From Antilocapra americana (taxonomy: Eukaryota > Chordata > Mammalia > Artiodactyla > Antilocapridae): a stretch of DNA of 64,000 bases. The translations under genes and the position numbers were made by a program. The stretch spans positions 9,897,524 through 9,961,523 of the forward strand of contig ML660203.1 in NCBI GenBank assembly GCA_007570785.1, given 5' to 3'. How positions within the stretch are numbered: position 1 is the first letter of the stretch; every line of letters starts with the position of its first letter. Below the pieces are notes generated by a model. It worked only from the letters and a program-made list of their open reading frames with translations. It was not told the DNA's origin and searched no databases. Of this stretch, positions 23,126 to 34,084 are shown piece after piece.

Positions 23126-23334
23126 TACTCAAAAAACAGAAGGAAAAAATAAAGGAAACGCGTGCTCTAGTCCTGGCTGACATGACTCAGAGCCCTCATT
23201 TATACCCAAGCCTGGGATACTCTCCATTTACTTGCAGTCCAGGCTTTCTACTAAACACCAGTTGAATGACTCCTGAATCCTTCAGCCAGGTAGTTCCAGA
23301 GGATACTGTGAGCACAAAGCTATGATAATCACTG

Positions 23335-23435
23335 CCACCACAACAGTCATTTAACTATTAACATTTAACGCACACTCTGAAACAGTCCAGGAACTGTGTT
23401 AAGCACTTTACATGTGCTGTTTTATTTCAGAGAAG
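23335..23435 (-). repeat. MIR SINE 3' fragment, antisense
   Basis: 'ccaggaactgtgttaagcac' followed by 'tttacatgtgctgttttatt' is the reversed distal MIR arm. Confidence 0.55.
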
Positions 23436-23749
23436 GAATAACAGCTGCTCCAAGACCTGGGAGCGGGGCTCCAGGTCTGAACAAAGCAGCAAACACAAGG
23501 AACTAAAGGATCTCTGCAGGCTGGGTTAAAGCCCAAAAGTGGAGGCACCAAGGGGGTGGGAGATAACAGGAAAGGACTATCAGCATCTCCAATTAAGTAA
23601 CATGTCAACAAACTGTGAGCCCTTCTCCCATTTCCCAGTCCCCATGGTTCAGCAAACAGTGTAACAATTCTCTCAAGTACATATTTAGACTTCAAAATGT
23701 TCAGGCTCTTCAACCCATTCTTCCCTCATCCCCAAGTCCTTGAAGGGTT

Positions 23750-24345
23750 TTTATTTTTATTTTTTTCCTAACAGCTCTACATCCAAACCATCTTTATTCC
23801 CTTCTGTGTCAACTTCCTCTTGGTTCAGGATCTCATTATCTCCTGCCTGCACTGCTGGAATATTTCTTATAATTTACTTACATTACAAGGACAGGCTGTT
23901 AGAGTAGCCTCTTCCCTGGTCTCTCTTTCACTAGTCTTCCTCGGCCCCTTCTACTCCAACCTACTGGAGCCCACACATTTAGACTCATGCTCCTAAAGCC
24001 ACTCCCCTGCTCAAAAAAAAGGCATGGCTCCCAATCACCTCAGCCTTGCTCTCTAGACTCTTACACCACGGGTCTGGTCATCACTTACGGTCTGGTCATC
24101 ACTTACGACTGTGGGACTTCCAGTTACCATACTTTTATCCATGTTGTCCTCTCACCTGGAATGAATCTCTTCATTTATTCATATTCAAATTCATCTTAAT
24201 CTTCAAGGCCTAGCAATTAGGTGAAATTATCCTGAACCCTTCCTCACCTCTCTGTTGTGTTCTTGAAAATACCTCTGGCTGTGACTACAATCAAGCTCTG
24301 TCCTCACCATTCACTAAGTTCCTCTGTTTTTCTTCTGTGTAAACA
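23750..24345 (+). repeat. L2 LINE fragment
   Basis: 'gtagcctcttccctggtctc', 'ccactcccctgctcaaaaaa' and 'cctggaatgaatctcttcat' follow L2 3' region order. Confidence 0.65.
24071..24106 (+). repeat. 18-bp perfect tandem duplication
   Basis: The unit GGTCTGGTCATCACTTAC occurs at 24071-24088 and 24089-24106 without mismatch, inside an L2 remnant. Confidence 0.95.
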
Positions 24346-24359
24346 TTACTACTGCTTCC

Positions 24360-24536
24360 AGATGATGAAGACCTAGTCAGTTAAGATTTCTGTTCAAATC
24401 TCTACTACTCTTACTATGGATCTATCTCCTAATGAGACCTGAGTTTTAATCCTGAGCCTCAGATTCCTTAATTACAAAATAGGGATAAAATTCCCATCCT
24501 GTCTACAACACAAGGATTTTTTAAGAATCAATGTGA
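24360..24536 (+). repeat. MIR SINE, interrupted at its right end by L1
   Basis: 'tgagcctcagattccttaat' then 'acaaaatagggataaaattc' is MIR sense core. Its downstream part is separated by the L1 insertion at 24537 and resumes after 25217. Confidence 0.65.
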
Positions 24537-25203
24537 GGTCTATGGAAAACAGTGTGGAGGTTCCTTAAAAAACTGCAAATAGACCTGCCATATGACCCAG
24601 CAATCCCACTGCTGGGCATATACACCGAGGAAACCAGAATTGAAAGAGCCACATGTTCCCCAATGTTCATCGCTGCATTGTTTACAATAGCCAGGCATCA
24701 ACTGACGAATGGATAAGAAAGCTGTGGTACATATACACAATGGAATATTACTCAGCATTAAAAAAAAATTCATTTGAATCAGTTCTACTCAGATGGACGA
24801 AACTGGAGCCCATTATCCAGAGTGAAGTAAGCCAGAAGCAAAAACAACAATACAGTATATTAACGCATATATATGGAATTTAGAAAGACGGTAACGAGAA
24901 CCCAGCATGCGAGACAGCAAAAGGAATGCAGATGTATAGAATAGACTCGTGGACTCTGTGGATGAGGGTAAGGGTGGGATGATATGGGAGAAGGGCATTG
25001 AAACATGTTAATTATCATATGTGTAATCAATCGCCAGCCCAGGATTGATGCTCGGGGCTGGTGCATTGAGATTTCCCGGGGGGAGGGAGGAGGGAGGGAG
25101 GAGGGAGGGGGGTTCTGGAGGGGGAGCATATGTAAACCCATGGTGATATCATGTCACTGTATGGCAAAACTAATAAAAAAAAATTTGCATCTCAAAAAAA
25201 AAA
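24537..25203 (+). mobile_element. Ruminant L1 3' end, 5'-truncated insertion with target-site duplication
   Basis: 667 bases comprise the end of ORF2 and the 3' UTR. The ORF2 C-terminus is legible (MFPNVHRCIVYNSQASTDEW, then YIYTMEYYSALKKNSF). A G-rich GGGAGG tract at about 25078-25124 and a poly-A tail at 25191-25205 follow. The target-site duplication AAGAATCAATGTGA lies at 24523-24536 and 25204-25217. The empty site reads TTTT/AAGA, which fits the L1 endonuclease preference (TTTT/AA). A long perfect duplication and well-preserved text suggest a fairly recent insertion. Confidence 0.97.
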
Positions 25204-25489
25204 AAGAATCAATGTGATACCGTAACAGGAGAGGAAAGGGGAAGAGTGAAGGTAGGAGACCCAGTCAAATCTTTAACAGCCTTTTGTCAGCTGCAAAGCC
25301 CCCCAAGTCTTATAACCAGTCAATCAAAAAACAATCCCCGGGTCTAGTTAGCCACAGTTACAACTCTGGGTTGTGGATTATAGAGGATGCAGGGATGAAA
25401 GAGAACAAATCTTACCCTTGGGCTCCTAGCACCCCAGGGAAGGACTCCTAGAAGTGTCAACTCCCTACAAATATACTAGGAATATTAGG

Positions 25490-25680
25490 CAGGCTATGGA
25501 AAACAGTATGCAGGTTCTTAAAAACTGAGTTACTATACGATCCCACTCCTGGGCATATGTCCAGAGAAAACTCTTAATTCAAAAATATACACACACTCCA
25601 ATGTCCACAACAGCACTACTTAGAATAGCCAAGACATGAAAGGTGTGGCTTGTACACACACACACACACACACACTGGAA
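25490..25680 (+). mobile_element. Older L1 3' fragment
   Basis: 'ggctatggaaaacagtatgc', 'ctatacgatcccactcctgg' and 'atgtccacaacagcactact' repeat the same ORF2-end text as the younger copy at 24537, but with many more changes. It runs into an AC dinucleotide repeat. Confidence 0.8.
25654..25675 (+). repeat. (AC)11 microsatellite
   Basis: Eleven uninterrupted AC units, grown within an L1 remnant. It is a likely length-polymorphic marker. Confidence 0.97.
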
Positions 25681-25746
25681 TTTTAATTTTTTGCTTTTCC
25701 TGTTTATTTTTTAAAAAATCCAAAATCGGTCAAAAAGAACAATCAT

Positions 25747-26060
25747 TAGAATTTCCCTGGTGACACACTGGGTAAGAATCCACCTGTCAATGTAGATGAC
25801 ACAGGTTGGATCCCTGGTCTGGGAAGATCCGGCATGCCATGGAGCAAATAAGCCGGGGCACCACAACTACTGAGCCTGTGCTCTAGAGCCTGTGAGCGAC
25901 AACAGGAGAAGCCACCACAATGAGAAGCCCAGGCACCACAAAGAGTAGTAGCCCGGGCACCACAAAGAAGAGTAGCCCCTGCTCACCACAACTAGAGAGA
26001 GCCCGCATGCAGCAACAAAGACACAGCACAAAGTTTTTAAAATAAATTAAAAAAAAAAAA
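25747..26060 (+). mobile_element. CHR-1-like SINE, full length
   Basis: The head is 'agaatttccctggtgacaca', the B-box area 'ggttggatccctggtctggg', the interior 'caacaggagaagccaccaca', and an A-rich tail is at 26041-26060. The target-site duplication AGAACAATCAT occurs at 25736-25746 and 26061-26071. A local near-duplicate of 'gcaccacaaagaagagtagc' text at 25930-25980 gives a short internal tandem. Confidence 0.92.
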
Positions 26061-26427
26061 AGAACAATCATCAAGGATACAAGTGCCAGACACAAGGCCA
26101 AAGGGTAGAGAGGAAAGTATCCCTTCTTCAGAAAGTTTGGAAGATTTGTTTTAAAAGCTGGACCTAACATAAATAGCTAGCTGAGTTTTCCATTGATCAG
26201 GCTTCCGCCGCCCTACCTCCCAACAAGGCACAGCTGACTTGCCTTGCAAGGCCTCAGTTAAAGAACTCCACATACACACAGCCTGGTACAGCAGTAATCA
26301 GATAACTGGAAAGATCTCATCCCACTATGGTCTCATTCCAGACCTGTCTTCATTGTGTGAGTTCTGTCACCTCTTTAAAATATGGTTATGTCAGCACAAG
26401 ACAATACTGAATCTTTACACTGATTAA

Positions 26428-26892
26428 TATAACCAGAATGGAATATTACTCAGCCATAAAAAAAAAGAGTGAAACAGTGCCATCTGCAGCAACATGGATG
26501 AACCGAGAGTATCATACTAAGCGAAATAAAACAGAAAGAAAAATACTGCATGAATCCACTTATATGTAGAATCTAAAATATAGTGCAAATGACTATTTAC
26601 AAAATGGAAATAGATTCACACATACAGAAAACAAACTTATGGTTACCAAAGGGGAGGCGGGATGTGAGAAGAACAGGAGTTTGGGATTAGCAGATACAAA
26701 CTATATATAAAATAAACAAGGTCCTATCGTATAGCATAGGAACCTATATTCAATATCCTACAATAAATCATATTGGAAACAAATTCAAAAAATACACATT
26801 CATATAACTGAATCACTTTGTTGTACACCAGAAACTAATACAAAATAACACAACCTTATAAATCGAATACACTTTAAAAAAACAAACAAACA
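26428..26892 (+). mobile_element. Old L1 3' end
   Basis: It starts at 'aatggaatattactcagcca' (ORF2 C-terminus WNITQP-type text), continues through the 3' UTR ('ttatggttaccaaaggggag', 'gttgtacaccagaaactaat') and ends in an A-rich tail at 26874-26892. It is not coding. Confidence 0.9.
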
Positions 26893-27130
26893 CAGAACCT
26901 AACAGTTTTAAGAGTGCTGTATGTTGTAAAAGTGGGGGGTAACAAAATCAGTCTGACTAGAAGTGGCCTCAGAAGCTTCATTTGAGCAACGGCTTAGGCC
27001 AGGCCTTGATGCATGGTGACAGAAAAACCTGGGCTACTGATGGACTACGTGTTATGTTGGCAACACTCTTAATCCTAATACCCTGTGAAGCAAGTGATGG
27101 AATGCCCACTTTATAGCCAAGGTAACTGAA

Positions 27131-27334
27131 TACGGGTTTTCCCTGGTGGCTCAGTGGTAAAGAATCCGCCTACCAATGCAGGAGACACAGGGTCAACCCC
27201 TAGGTTAGGAGAAGGAAATGGCAACCCACTCCAGTATTCTTGGATTTTGAGGTAGAAAGAGCTCATGGACAGAGGAGCCTGGCGGGCTACAGGCCACGGG
27301 GTCACAAAAGAGCTGGACACGACTTAGTGACTAA
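27131..27334 (+). mobile_element. Bov-tA SINE with an internal foreign segment
   Basis: The head 'ttttccctggtggctcagtg' and tail 'ctggacacgacttagtgact' are typical. A short target duplication AACTGAA lies at 27124-27130 and 27335-27341. Where other copies in this window read a 'gcctgggaaatccc'-type phrase, this one instead carries 27241-27264, which matches flank sequence at 27536-27559 in reverse complement. Confidence 0.92.
27241..27264 (+). repeat. 24-bp inverted repeat, SINE-internal arm
   Basis: TGGATTTTGAGG...AGAGCTC is the exact reverse complement of 27536-27559. It replaces the normal SINE text at that position. Confidence 0.95.
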
Positions 27335-27458
27335 AACTGAAGGTGGGTGAGGAGGCTAAGTGTATCATTCAAAGTCAAATAGCTGGTAAGCAGCAGAGCT
27401 AGGATTTGAACCTGGGTCTGCTTTACTTTACTCCAAAGTCTATGTGCTTGCTTCATGA

Positions 27459-27516
27459 TCTGCCTTATTCATGTAGCAACATGAAAGTCTGCCTTATTCA
27501 TGTAGCAACATGAAAG
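27459..27516 (+). repeat. 29-bp perfect tandem duplication
   Basis: A unit beginning TCTGCCTTATTC and ending CATGAAAG occupies 27459-27487 and 27488-27516 without mismatch. It lies 20 bases before the second arm of the 24-bp inverted repeat. Confidence 0.95.
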
Positions 27517-27535
27517 GAAGACCAGATAAACTCTG

Positions 27536-27559
27536 GAGCTCTTTCTACCTCAAAATCCA
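27536..27559 (-). repeat. 24-bp inverted repeat, flank arm
   Basis: GAGCTCTTTCTACC...AATCCA matches the SINE-internal 27241-27264 exactly in opposite orientation. The flank copy is the likelier template because the SINE copy departs from its own family. Confidence 0.95.
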
Positions 27560-27575
27560 ATGATTTGAATGGGGG

Positions 27576-29155
27576 AAGGGGGAGGGGAAGAACTATACAA
27601 AAAGATCTTCAAGACTCAGATAATCACGATGGTGTGATCACTCACCTAGAGTCAGACATCCTGGAATGTGAAGTCAAGTGGGCCTTAGGAAGCATCACTA
27701 CAAACAAAGCTAGTGGAGGTGATGGAATTCCAGTTGAGCTACTTCAAATCCTAAAAGATGATGCTGTGAAAGTGCTGCACTCAATATGCCAGCAAATTTG
27801 CAAAACTCAGCAGTGGCCAAAGGACTGGAAAAGGTCAATTTTCATTCCAATCCCTAAGAAACGCAATGCCAAAGAATACTCAAACTACTGCACAATTGCA
27901 CTCGTCTCACATACTAGTAAAGTAATGCTCAAAATTCTCCAAGTCAGGCTTCAGCAATACGTGAACCGTGAACTTACAGATGTTCAAGATGGTTTTAAAA
28001 AAAGGCAGAGGAACCAGAGACCAAATTGCCAACATCCACTGGATCATCGAAAAAGCAAGAGTACCAGAAAAACATCTATTTCTGCTTTATTGACCACGCC
28101 AAAGCCTTTGACTGTGTGGATCACAATGAACTGTGGAAAATTCTTCAAAAGATGGGAATACCAGACCACCTGACCTGCCCCTTGAGAAATCTGTATGCAG
28201 GTCAGCAAGCAACAGTTAGGACTGGACATGGAACAACAGACTGGTTCCAATTAGGGAAAGGAGTACATCAAGGCTGTATATTGTCACCCTGCTTATTTAA
28301 ATGATATGCATAGTACATCATGAGAAACACTGGGCTGGAGGAAGCACAAGCTGGAATCAAGATTTCTGGGAGAAATACCAATGACCTGAGATATGCAGGT
28401 GACACTACCCTTACGGCAGAAAGCAAAGAATTAAAGAGCCTCTTGATGAAAGTGAAAGAGGAGAATGAAAAAGTTGGCTTAAAGCTCAACATTCACAAAA
28501 CTACGATCATGGCATCTGGTCCCATCACTTCACGGCAAATAGATGGGGAAACAGTGGCTGACTTTATTTTGGGGGGCTCCAAAATCACTACAGATGGTGA
28601 CTGCAGCCACAAAGATAAAAGACGCTTACTCCTTGGAAGAAAAGTTATGACCAACCTAGACAGCATATTAAAAAGCAGGGACATTACTTTGCCAGCAAAG
28701 GTCCATCTAGTCAAGGCTATGGTTTTTCCAGTAGTCATGTACGGATGTGAGAGTTGGACTATAAAGAAAGCTGAGTGCCAAAGAATAGATGCTTTTGAAC
28801 TGTGGTGTTGGAGAAGACTCTTGTGAATCCCTTGGACTGCAAGGAGATCCAACCAGTCCATCCTAAAGGAGATCAGTCCGGAGCGTTCATTGGAAGGACT
28901 GATGTTGAAGCTGAAACTCGAATACTTTGGCCACCTCATGCGAAGAGTTGACTCACTGGAAAAGATCCTCATGCTGGTAAAAATTGAGGGCAGGAGAAGG
29001 GGACGACAGAGGATGAGATGGTTGGATGGCATCACCAACTCAATGGACATGAGTTTGGGTAAACTCCAGGAGTTGGTGATGGACAGGGAGGCCTGGTGTG
29101 CTATGGTCCAAGGGGCCACAAAGAGTCGGACATGACTGAGCGACTGAACTGAACT
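27576..29155 (+). mobile_element. BovB LINE (RTE clade), 5'-truncated, dead
   Basis: The RT half of ORF2 to the 3' end. A 202-codon open stretch from 27565 carries DILECEVKWALG, ASGGDGIPVELLQILKDDAV, SIFIPIPKKRNAKEYSNYC and LKILQVRLQQYV before the frame shifts near 28000. Downstream frames carry IDHAKAFDCVDHNELWKILQ and, at 28392-28403, the active-site box YAGD in place of YADD, so the first catalytic aspartate is lost. A further open segment runs to the C-terminal WCWRRLL. It ends with the 'actgaactgaactgaa' terminus. Both sides carry GGGGAGGGGA-like purine runs, perhaps a target duplication, but low complexity prevents a firm call. Confidence 0.97.
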
Positions 29156-29360
29156 GAAGGGGAGGGGAGGGGAGAAGAGGATGTTTACTGCTGCTGTAAC
29201 CTTACAGCAGGTTCAGAGTCTTCTTAACTGTAACAGGTCAAGTATCTGACACAGCCTGGCAAGTAGAAGACACTAAGTACTCTGGGAACTTGTGACTGAA
29301 TAAAACACCTGCCCCATATACCTTTGTTCTAAGGTCTAGAAGGTCCAAGCAAAATCTCAA

Positions 29361-29396
29361 GCTCCATGTTCTGACTCTGAGCTCCATGTTCTGACT
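29361..29396 (+). repeat. 20-bp tandem duplication, 1.8 copies
   Basis: GCTCCATGTTCTGACTCTGA at 29361-29380 is followed by the same first 16 bases at 29381-29396. Confidence 0.93.
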
Positions 29397-29505
29397 TTCC
29401 ATGTCAAGTCATTTCACCTTTCTGGATCTTTTTTCCCTATTTGTGAAATAAAGGTCATAGTATCTAATTTCCTGCAGGATTTTCTGACAGATGAAACAAG
29501 ATTGT
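29385..29505 (+). repeat. MIR SINE fragment
   Basis: 'gtcaagtcatttcacctttc' and 'ttttccctatttgtgaaata' are MIR sense core. The tandem duplication above touches its left edge. Confidence 0.6.
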
Positions 29506-29658
29506 CAAGAAATAGTTTAACTATTTAAGTCTATTTTTAAAAAAATAAAGAAACACAACAACAACAACCCCCCACCCCACCCCCAAAAAAAACCCGTTAT
29601 TGGGAATAAATGAGAATAACTAAGGCTTTGGGCCTTAATGATGAAAAATGAAAGCATT

Positions 29659-29858
29659 AGTCATTCAGTCATGTTTGACTCTTCGTGACCCCATGAACTG
29701 TAGCCTGCCAGGCTCCTCTGTCTGTGTAACTCTCCAGGCCAGAATACTGAAGGGAGCAGCCATTCCCTTCTCCAAGGTATCTTCCAGATCCAGGGATCAG
29801 ACCCTGGTCTCTTGCACTGCCAGCAGATTCTTTACCATCTAAGCCACCAGAGAAGCCC
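29659..29858 (-). mobile_element. Bov-tA SINE
   Basis: Reversed order: 'agtcatgtttgactcttcgt' (BovB-derived tail) to 'accatctaagccaccagaga' (tRNA-derived head). No clear target duplication. Confidence 0.9.
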
Positions 29859-29984
29859 CAGTGATACATAATAGTAACAGCAAAAATCCATTTTTCCTTT
29901 CTTTTAGGTCTTTTTTATTGTTTGATTCATCTTTTGTGGTACTTAGATGGAAAAAAAGATACCTATCATTGGGTCACTTATGCC

Positions 29985-30412
29985 AGGCCCAGCAGTCTTG
30001 TACAGGTATGAGAGCTGGGCCATAAAGAAGGCTTAGCGCCAAAGAACTAATGCTTTCAAGTTGTGGTGCTAGAAGACTCTTGAGAGACCCCTGGACTGCA
30101 AGGAGATCAAACCAGTCAATCCTAAAGGGAAATCAACCCTGAATATTCATTGAAAGGACTGACGCTAAAGCTGAAGCTCTAATACTTCAGCCACCTGATG
30201 CAAAGAGCCGACTTATTGAAAAAGACCCTGATGCTGGGAAAGACTAAAGGCAGAAAGAGAAGGGGAGGGCAGAGAATGAGATGGTTAGATAGCATCAGCG
30301 ACTTAATGGACATGAACTTGAGCAAACTCTGGGAGACAGTGGCCAGAGGAGCCTGGCGTGCTGCCGTCCACAGGGCTGCAAAGAGTCAGACACGACTTCG
30401 TGACTGAACAAC
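29985..30412 (+). mobile_element. BovB LINE 3' fragment
   Basis: It starts inside the ORF2 C-terminal region ('gtatgagagctgggccataa') and ends 'cttcgtgactgaacaac'. It encodes the relics RMRWLDSISDLMDMNLSKLW and GAWRAAVHRAAKSQTRL, and many changes mark it as old. Confidence 0.93.
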
Positions 30413-30419
30413 ATCCCTA

Positions 30420-31585
30420 CAGAACCCCTGCTGTTTAAACTAGAGCAAACTCCAGGGAATACAGGAACTGACTGAAAAACGTGTTTCTGATGTGACATCT
30501 TTCTCGGGATAAAGGAAGGAAAATGGAAGCTAGTTCTCTAGGCCTCCAGGGTGACAACCAAGGCACGAGTGAGCAGTCACAGGACATAATCATAGCCTAA
30601 CAGCTCCAGGTTCAATCAGGCAGGGCTCTCCTGCAGGTAGTCTCAGCCCCATTTCTGCTACCATGAGCACGTGAAGGTGCTCAACTGCCCAGACAGCAGG
30701 GAGTATGAGACTGGCCACAGAGCAGAAAGTCTTTGTCCCAGGAGCCACATCTGCCAATCTATTTTAGTTCTATTCAGCCTGCCCCCTAACATCTCGGCCT
30801 CAAAACTCTAACTGCCTCAATCTTTGTGAGGTCAGCTCTTCCCAGCCTGGACCAAACCCCATGGTCTTGCAGTTTCAAAATCCTTCCAAAGACAAGAATA
30901 CCTGACCTTGACTCTGACTGGCTCTATTGTGTGTTGCCTATGCCCCGGCATAATAAATCAACTGGCTATGTTGCTGTGGGGGTTAAAAAGATGACCTCAC
31001 AACATAATAAAAATGCAGCCAAGTCACAAAATGGCTCAGTAAAACCCTCTTCTACTCCCCAATAAAGACAGGTGTCAGGATGCACAGCATATCACAAAGA
31101 GAGGCCTGGAAGGGCAGCTGCTTTCTTAATGACAGGTGACATTAGGGCTCTCGAGCCCAATTCATGTCCATGTATGAGAACACTATATATGCCATAAATA
31201 GATGAAACTCAATCCAGTCTCTAGGCTGCCTGGAGGACTGTCCAGAGAATACAACAGACATGCAAGACAATCACTCTTGCCTCTGCCTTTTCTGGGTAGC
31301 TAACAGCATTTCTCCCTCCTCAGCTGAAGCTGTCTCCAGTTTCCCCTTTTTCCTTCCCTGAAAAACCAACCCTGCAGGAATCATCAAGGGAGGCACAAGT
31401 AATTACTGTTTTCTTTTCTCCATGCTAATGAGACAGTTGGATGGTCCCCCATCCCCTTCCGGAGCTGGAAGCGAGAATCTAAGGCTTTACAATCTGTAAC
31501 CAACAAACCAAAGCTTGGGCCAGAGAGTGCTCTGCAAATGAACGGTATAGAAGATGGCTTTTTGTCCCTGATAAGACCAGACCTG
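30420..31585. other. Repeat-poor sequence; part may be regulatory
   Basis: No young repeat and no credible exon. Near 31400-31440 an AT-rich patch with AAGTAATTACTG and CATGCTAATGAG (octamer-like) stands out, but function is unproven. Confidence 0.3.
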
Positions 31586-31589
31586 GAAG

Positions 31590-31690
31590 AGGCCCCACCA
31601 TTTTACAGAAGGGGTGTTAAGACCAGAGTGAGGAGAGAGCTATCCAAAGTGGTGGAAGGAAGGCAGGCAGTGGCAGGGCCCAAATTAGTC
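31590..31690 (-). repeat. MIR SINE fragment, antisense
   Basis: 'ccattttacagaaggggtgt' leads into a degraded antisense MIR arm ending 'ggcagtggcagggcccaaat'. Confidence 0.5.
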
Positions 31691-32094
31691 TCCTTACTTC
31701 CAATCAGAGCACTTCCCACATCATTCAGACATCCTATAGTACAAATAACTTTGGAGGTATCCTCAAATTGGAACCTGGAAATGCAAATTTCAAGTTCACA
31801 TATAAGTTTTCGAATAGGTATTTAGAAAGCAATGACAATGCTCTGCAGAAGTGAATTTAGCCCCAGAACTGGAGCTCTGGGGTGGAAGGCCAGGACCTCA
31901 GAGTCAATGTCAATTTTACCCCAAATTTTAAGCCACAAGTAGATGGTCAGGCAATTTACACAATCTGTGAATTTTAGCTGAGATTCAGTGTAGTTACATG
32001 AAGACTGTACATACCAAGGGTGGGGTCAGAACTAACTTTAAGAATGAATTTCAGGCCTGATGGATAAAGGACTACTTTAGAACACTAGGACCTC

Positions 32095-32175
32095 AGTCAG
32101 CTAATCCAATCTTTGTATTTGACAGATGAAGAAATCAAATCTAGCACTATCAGAGGCATCACAGGGAAAGACCCA
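32095..32175 (-). repeat. MIR SINE fragment, antisense
   Basis: 'tttgtatttgacagatgaag' and 'gaaatcaaatctagcactat' are a weak antisense MIR core. Confidence 0.45.
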
Positions 32176-32834
32176 GGGTGAAGGAGCAGACTGAAAGATG
32201 TTACAGCTCAAAGCTAGCCATGACCTTCCTGCCTAGCGATGGTCAGAAAAAAATGAAGACAGGGCCTCCGGGAAAAAAAGCCAGCATGCACAAAGGCTGT
32301 GGTAAGAAGAAAATGGTTCAAGTTTTTATCTGCAGAATCTTAACAAAATTTTTAATTTTTTTTTTTTTTTTTAACCTAAAGACAAACTCCTCTCAGCCTC
32401 TAAAACCTCTTCCCTTCTCTCTCACTTCTATCCTAGCTCTATCACTTCAGGTTGGATTCAGCAACTCAAGTTCAGCCCTCAAACAATTCTGACTCCTGTT
32501 CTACCCATAGGGCCTGGACATCAACCCTTCCTCCCTGCTCTCCTGTATCAAAGAGTTGATTGTGGGGCTCCTTGTCATATGCTAGGACACTATCAGTGCT
32601 GACCACCAGGCTTCACCTTCCAGTGGACACAAAATCATGTGCCATATTCTACAAATAGGCCCAGGACCATGTGAGAACCCCTGCCTCAGGTCAGCTGCCT
32701 AACACCTAAGGCCCTCCTAGGACTAAGGCCCAGCTCTGAATCCAAGGCTAGGCCTTCCTACCATCAGCCATTCTTCAGAGACTGCCAGCCAGCCTAGACT
32801 TGTACTTGAGTTTGCCACTCTCCCCACCCTTCTG

Positions 32835-33165
32835 CAGGGAAGGCAGCATGGCAGAGTGGAAATAGCAAGCATACAGATTTGGGTTTGAGCCCTGGATCTG
32901 GCCACCTAAACTGGGTATCCTTAGGCATTATTATTTAACTGCCTTCCTAAGCTTCAATGTCTGTTTTTTCCACCTACTTGGGGAGAGGGAATACTTAGGT
33001 ATTCCTCTGTATCCTCAGTGAGTCAGTCTCTGTCTACTGAACGATCCTCTAAAACTCAGTTCCCACATCTGTAAAACGTTATCTGTGATAATATCAAATA
33101 TCTCAGTTATAAAAAAGAACGACAAAAAATGTAAATTGCCTGGATCAGTGCCTGGTCCTTATTCC
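32835..33165 (+). repeat. MIR SINE, two parts
   Basis: The first part (32838-32965) has 'gcagcatggcagagtggaaa' and 'gggtttgagccctggatctg'. The second (about 33020-33165) has 'aaaactcagttcccacatct' and 'ggatcagtgcctggtcctta'. Extra sequence separates the two. Confidence 0.65.
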
Positions 33166-33169
33166 TCAT

Positions 33170-34075
33170 CTCTATCAATGATGTCAGGACCAAATGTTTG
33201 CCTGTACTGAACTAGATGGCCCATCCTCGAGACACCATGCCTCGCTGAACCCTAGGGTCAGCTGGACCTGACCTCCAGCGTTTGTTCCACTCCAGTAATT
33301 AGACTGAGTGCCAGTTCCTGAAACCTTGCCAATAAAAACAGCTAATGATATGACTATTCTCCTCGTAGTCAAAAGCAGTGAATTTAAAGCAAATGAGGTG
33401 TGTATACATACACAAATACTTCAGAATGAAAGGAGAGGGGTACACAGGATAAAAGGAAAAAAGGGAAAAGGCTGTATTCCTAAGGTGGAGTCTTAAAGAA
33501 GAAAGTCCAGATCCCAACTGGTGGCTAAATTCATCTGAAGGGCCAGAGACCGAAACAAATTGGCTGAGGTCACATACAAAGCTGAAGGGAGAAAGGAGTT
33601 TGGAACCCACCACTTCAGTCTCCCATCTAGTGATTTTTCCTGTCCTGCAGGGTAGACACACATAGTCCTAGGAAAAAGGGAGTGAGGCACTGGGGGCTCA
33701 GGGTAGTGGCGGGGAGAACATAAGAGATGCCGAGTGGTACTTATGTCGTTTCCTGCTTTGAAAAGTGACTAAGAAATACATCAATTCAGCCTTTTGTTTT
33801 GCAGGGACCTAATACACTCTAGAAGTTGAAGGGTAGAAATATCGGGCCAGAACAAGTGCGAGCAGTTAGGGAAGGGGAAGGGCATAGTATGCCCTCAAAG
33901 TACCGGAAGCCCCTCTCCCACAACCTCTGCCCACCTGTCCCCAACTTCACAACTCAAACTATAAACTATGTTCCAAGTTTTCTAGGATATCTGTCTTTCC
34001 CAGATATATCTGGGGGGTGAAGCATAGGTAAGTAGCAGCATAAGAGTTCTGTGTCATGAGGAAAAACCTGAATGG
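33170..34075. other. Sequence without a recognised gene
   Basis: Short frames on both strands overlap at 33184-33690, including a 120-codon minus frame at 33299-33661. None shows a domain, so I treat them as chance. Confidence 0.4.
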
Positions 34076-34084
34076 TTCTTTTGT

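Larger units (their letters stand above)
27040..27440 (-). repeat. MIR SINE, antisense, split by Bov-tA
   Basis: The left part (to 27130) reads 'cactttatagccaaggtaac'. The right part (from 27342) reads 'aaagtcaaatagctggtaag' and 'gagctaggatttgaacctgg'. The Bov-tA insertion lies between them. Confidence 0.75.

Noticed and set aside
25078..25124. G-rich GGGAGG tract as an independent regulatory element
   Set aside because: It belongs to the 3' UTR of the L1 insertion, a usual place for such a tract.
27565..28173. 202-codon open frame as a cellular gene
   Set aside because: It is BovB reverse transcriptase sequence that shifts frame near 28000.
28493..29119. 208-codon minus-strand frame
   Set aside because: It is antisense to the BovB copy. 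The same antisense text recurs at other BovB copies (43995-44363, 53606-53884).
33299..33661. 120-codon minus-strand frame
   Set aside because: No domain and partly overlapped by a frame on the other strand. It looks like chance.
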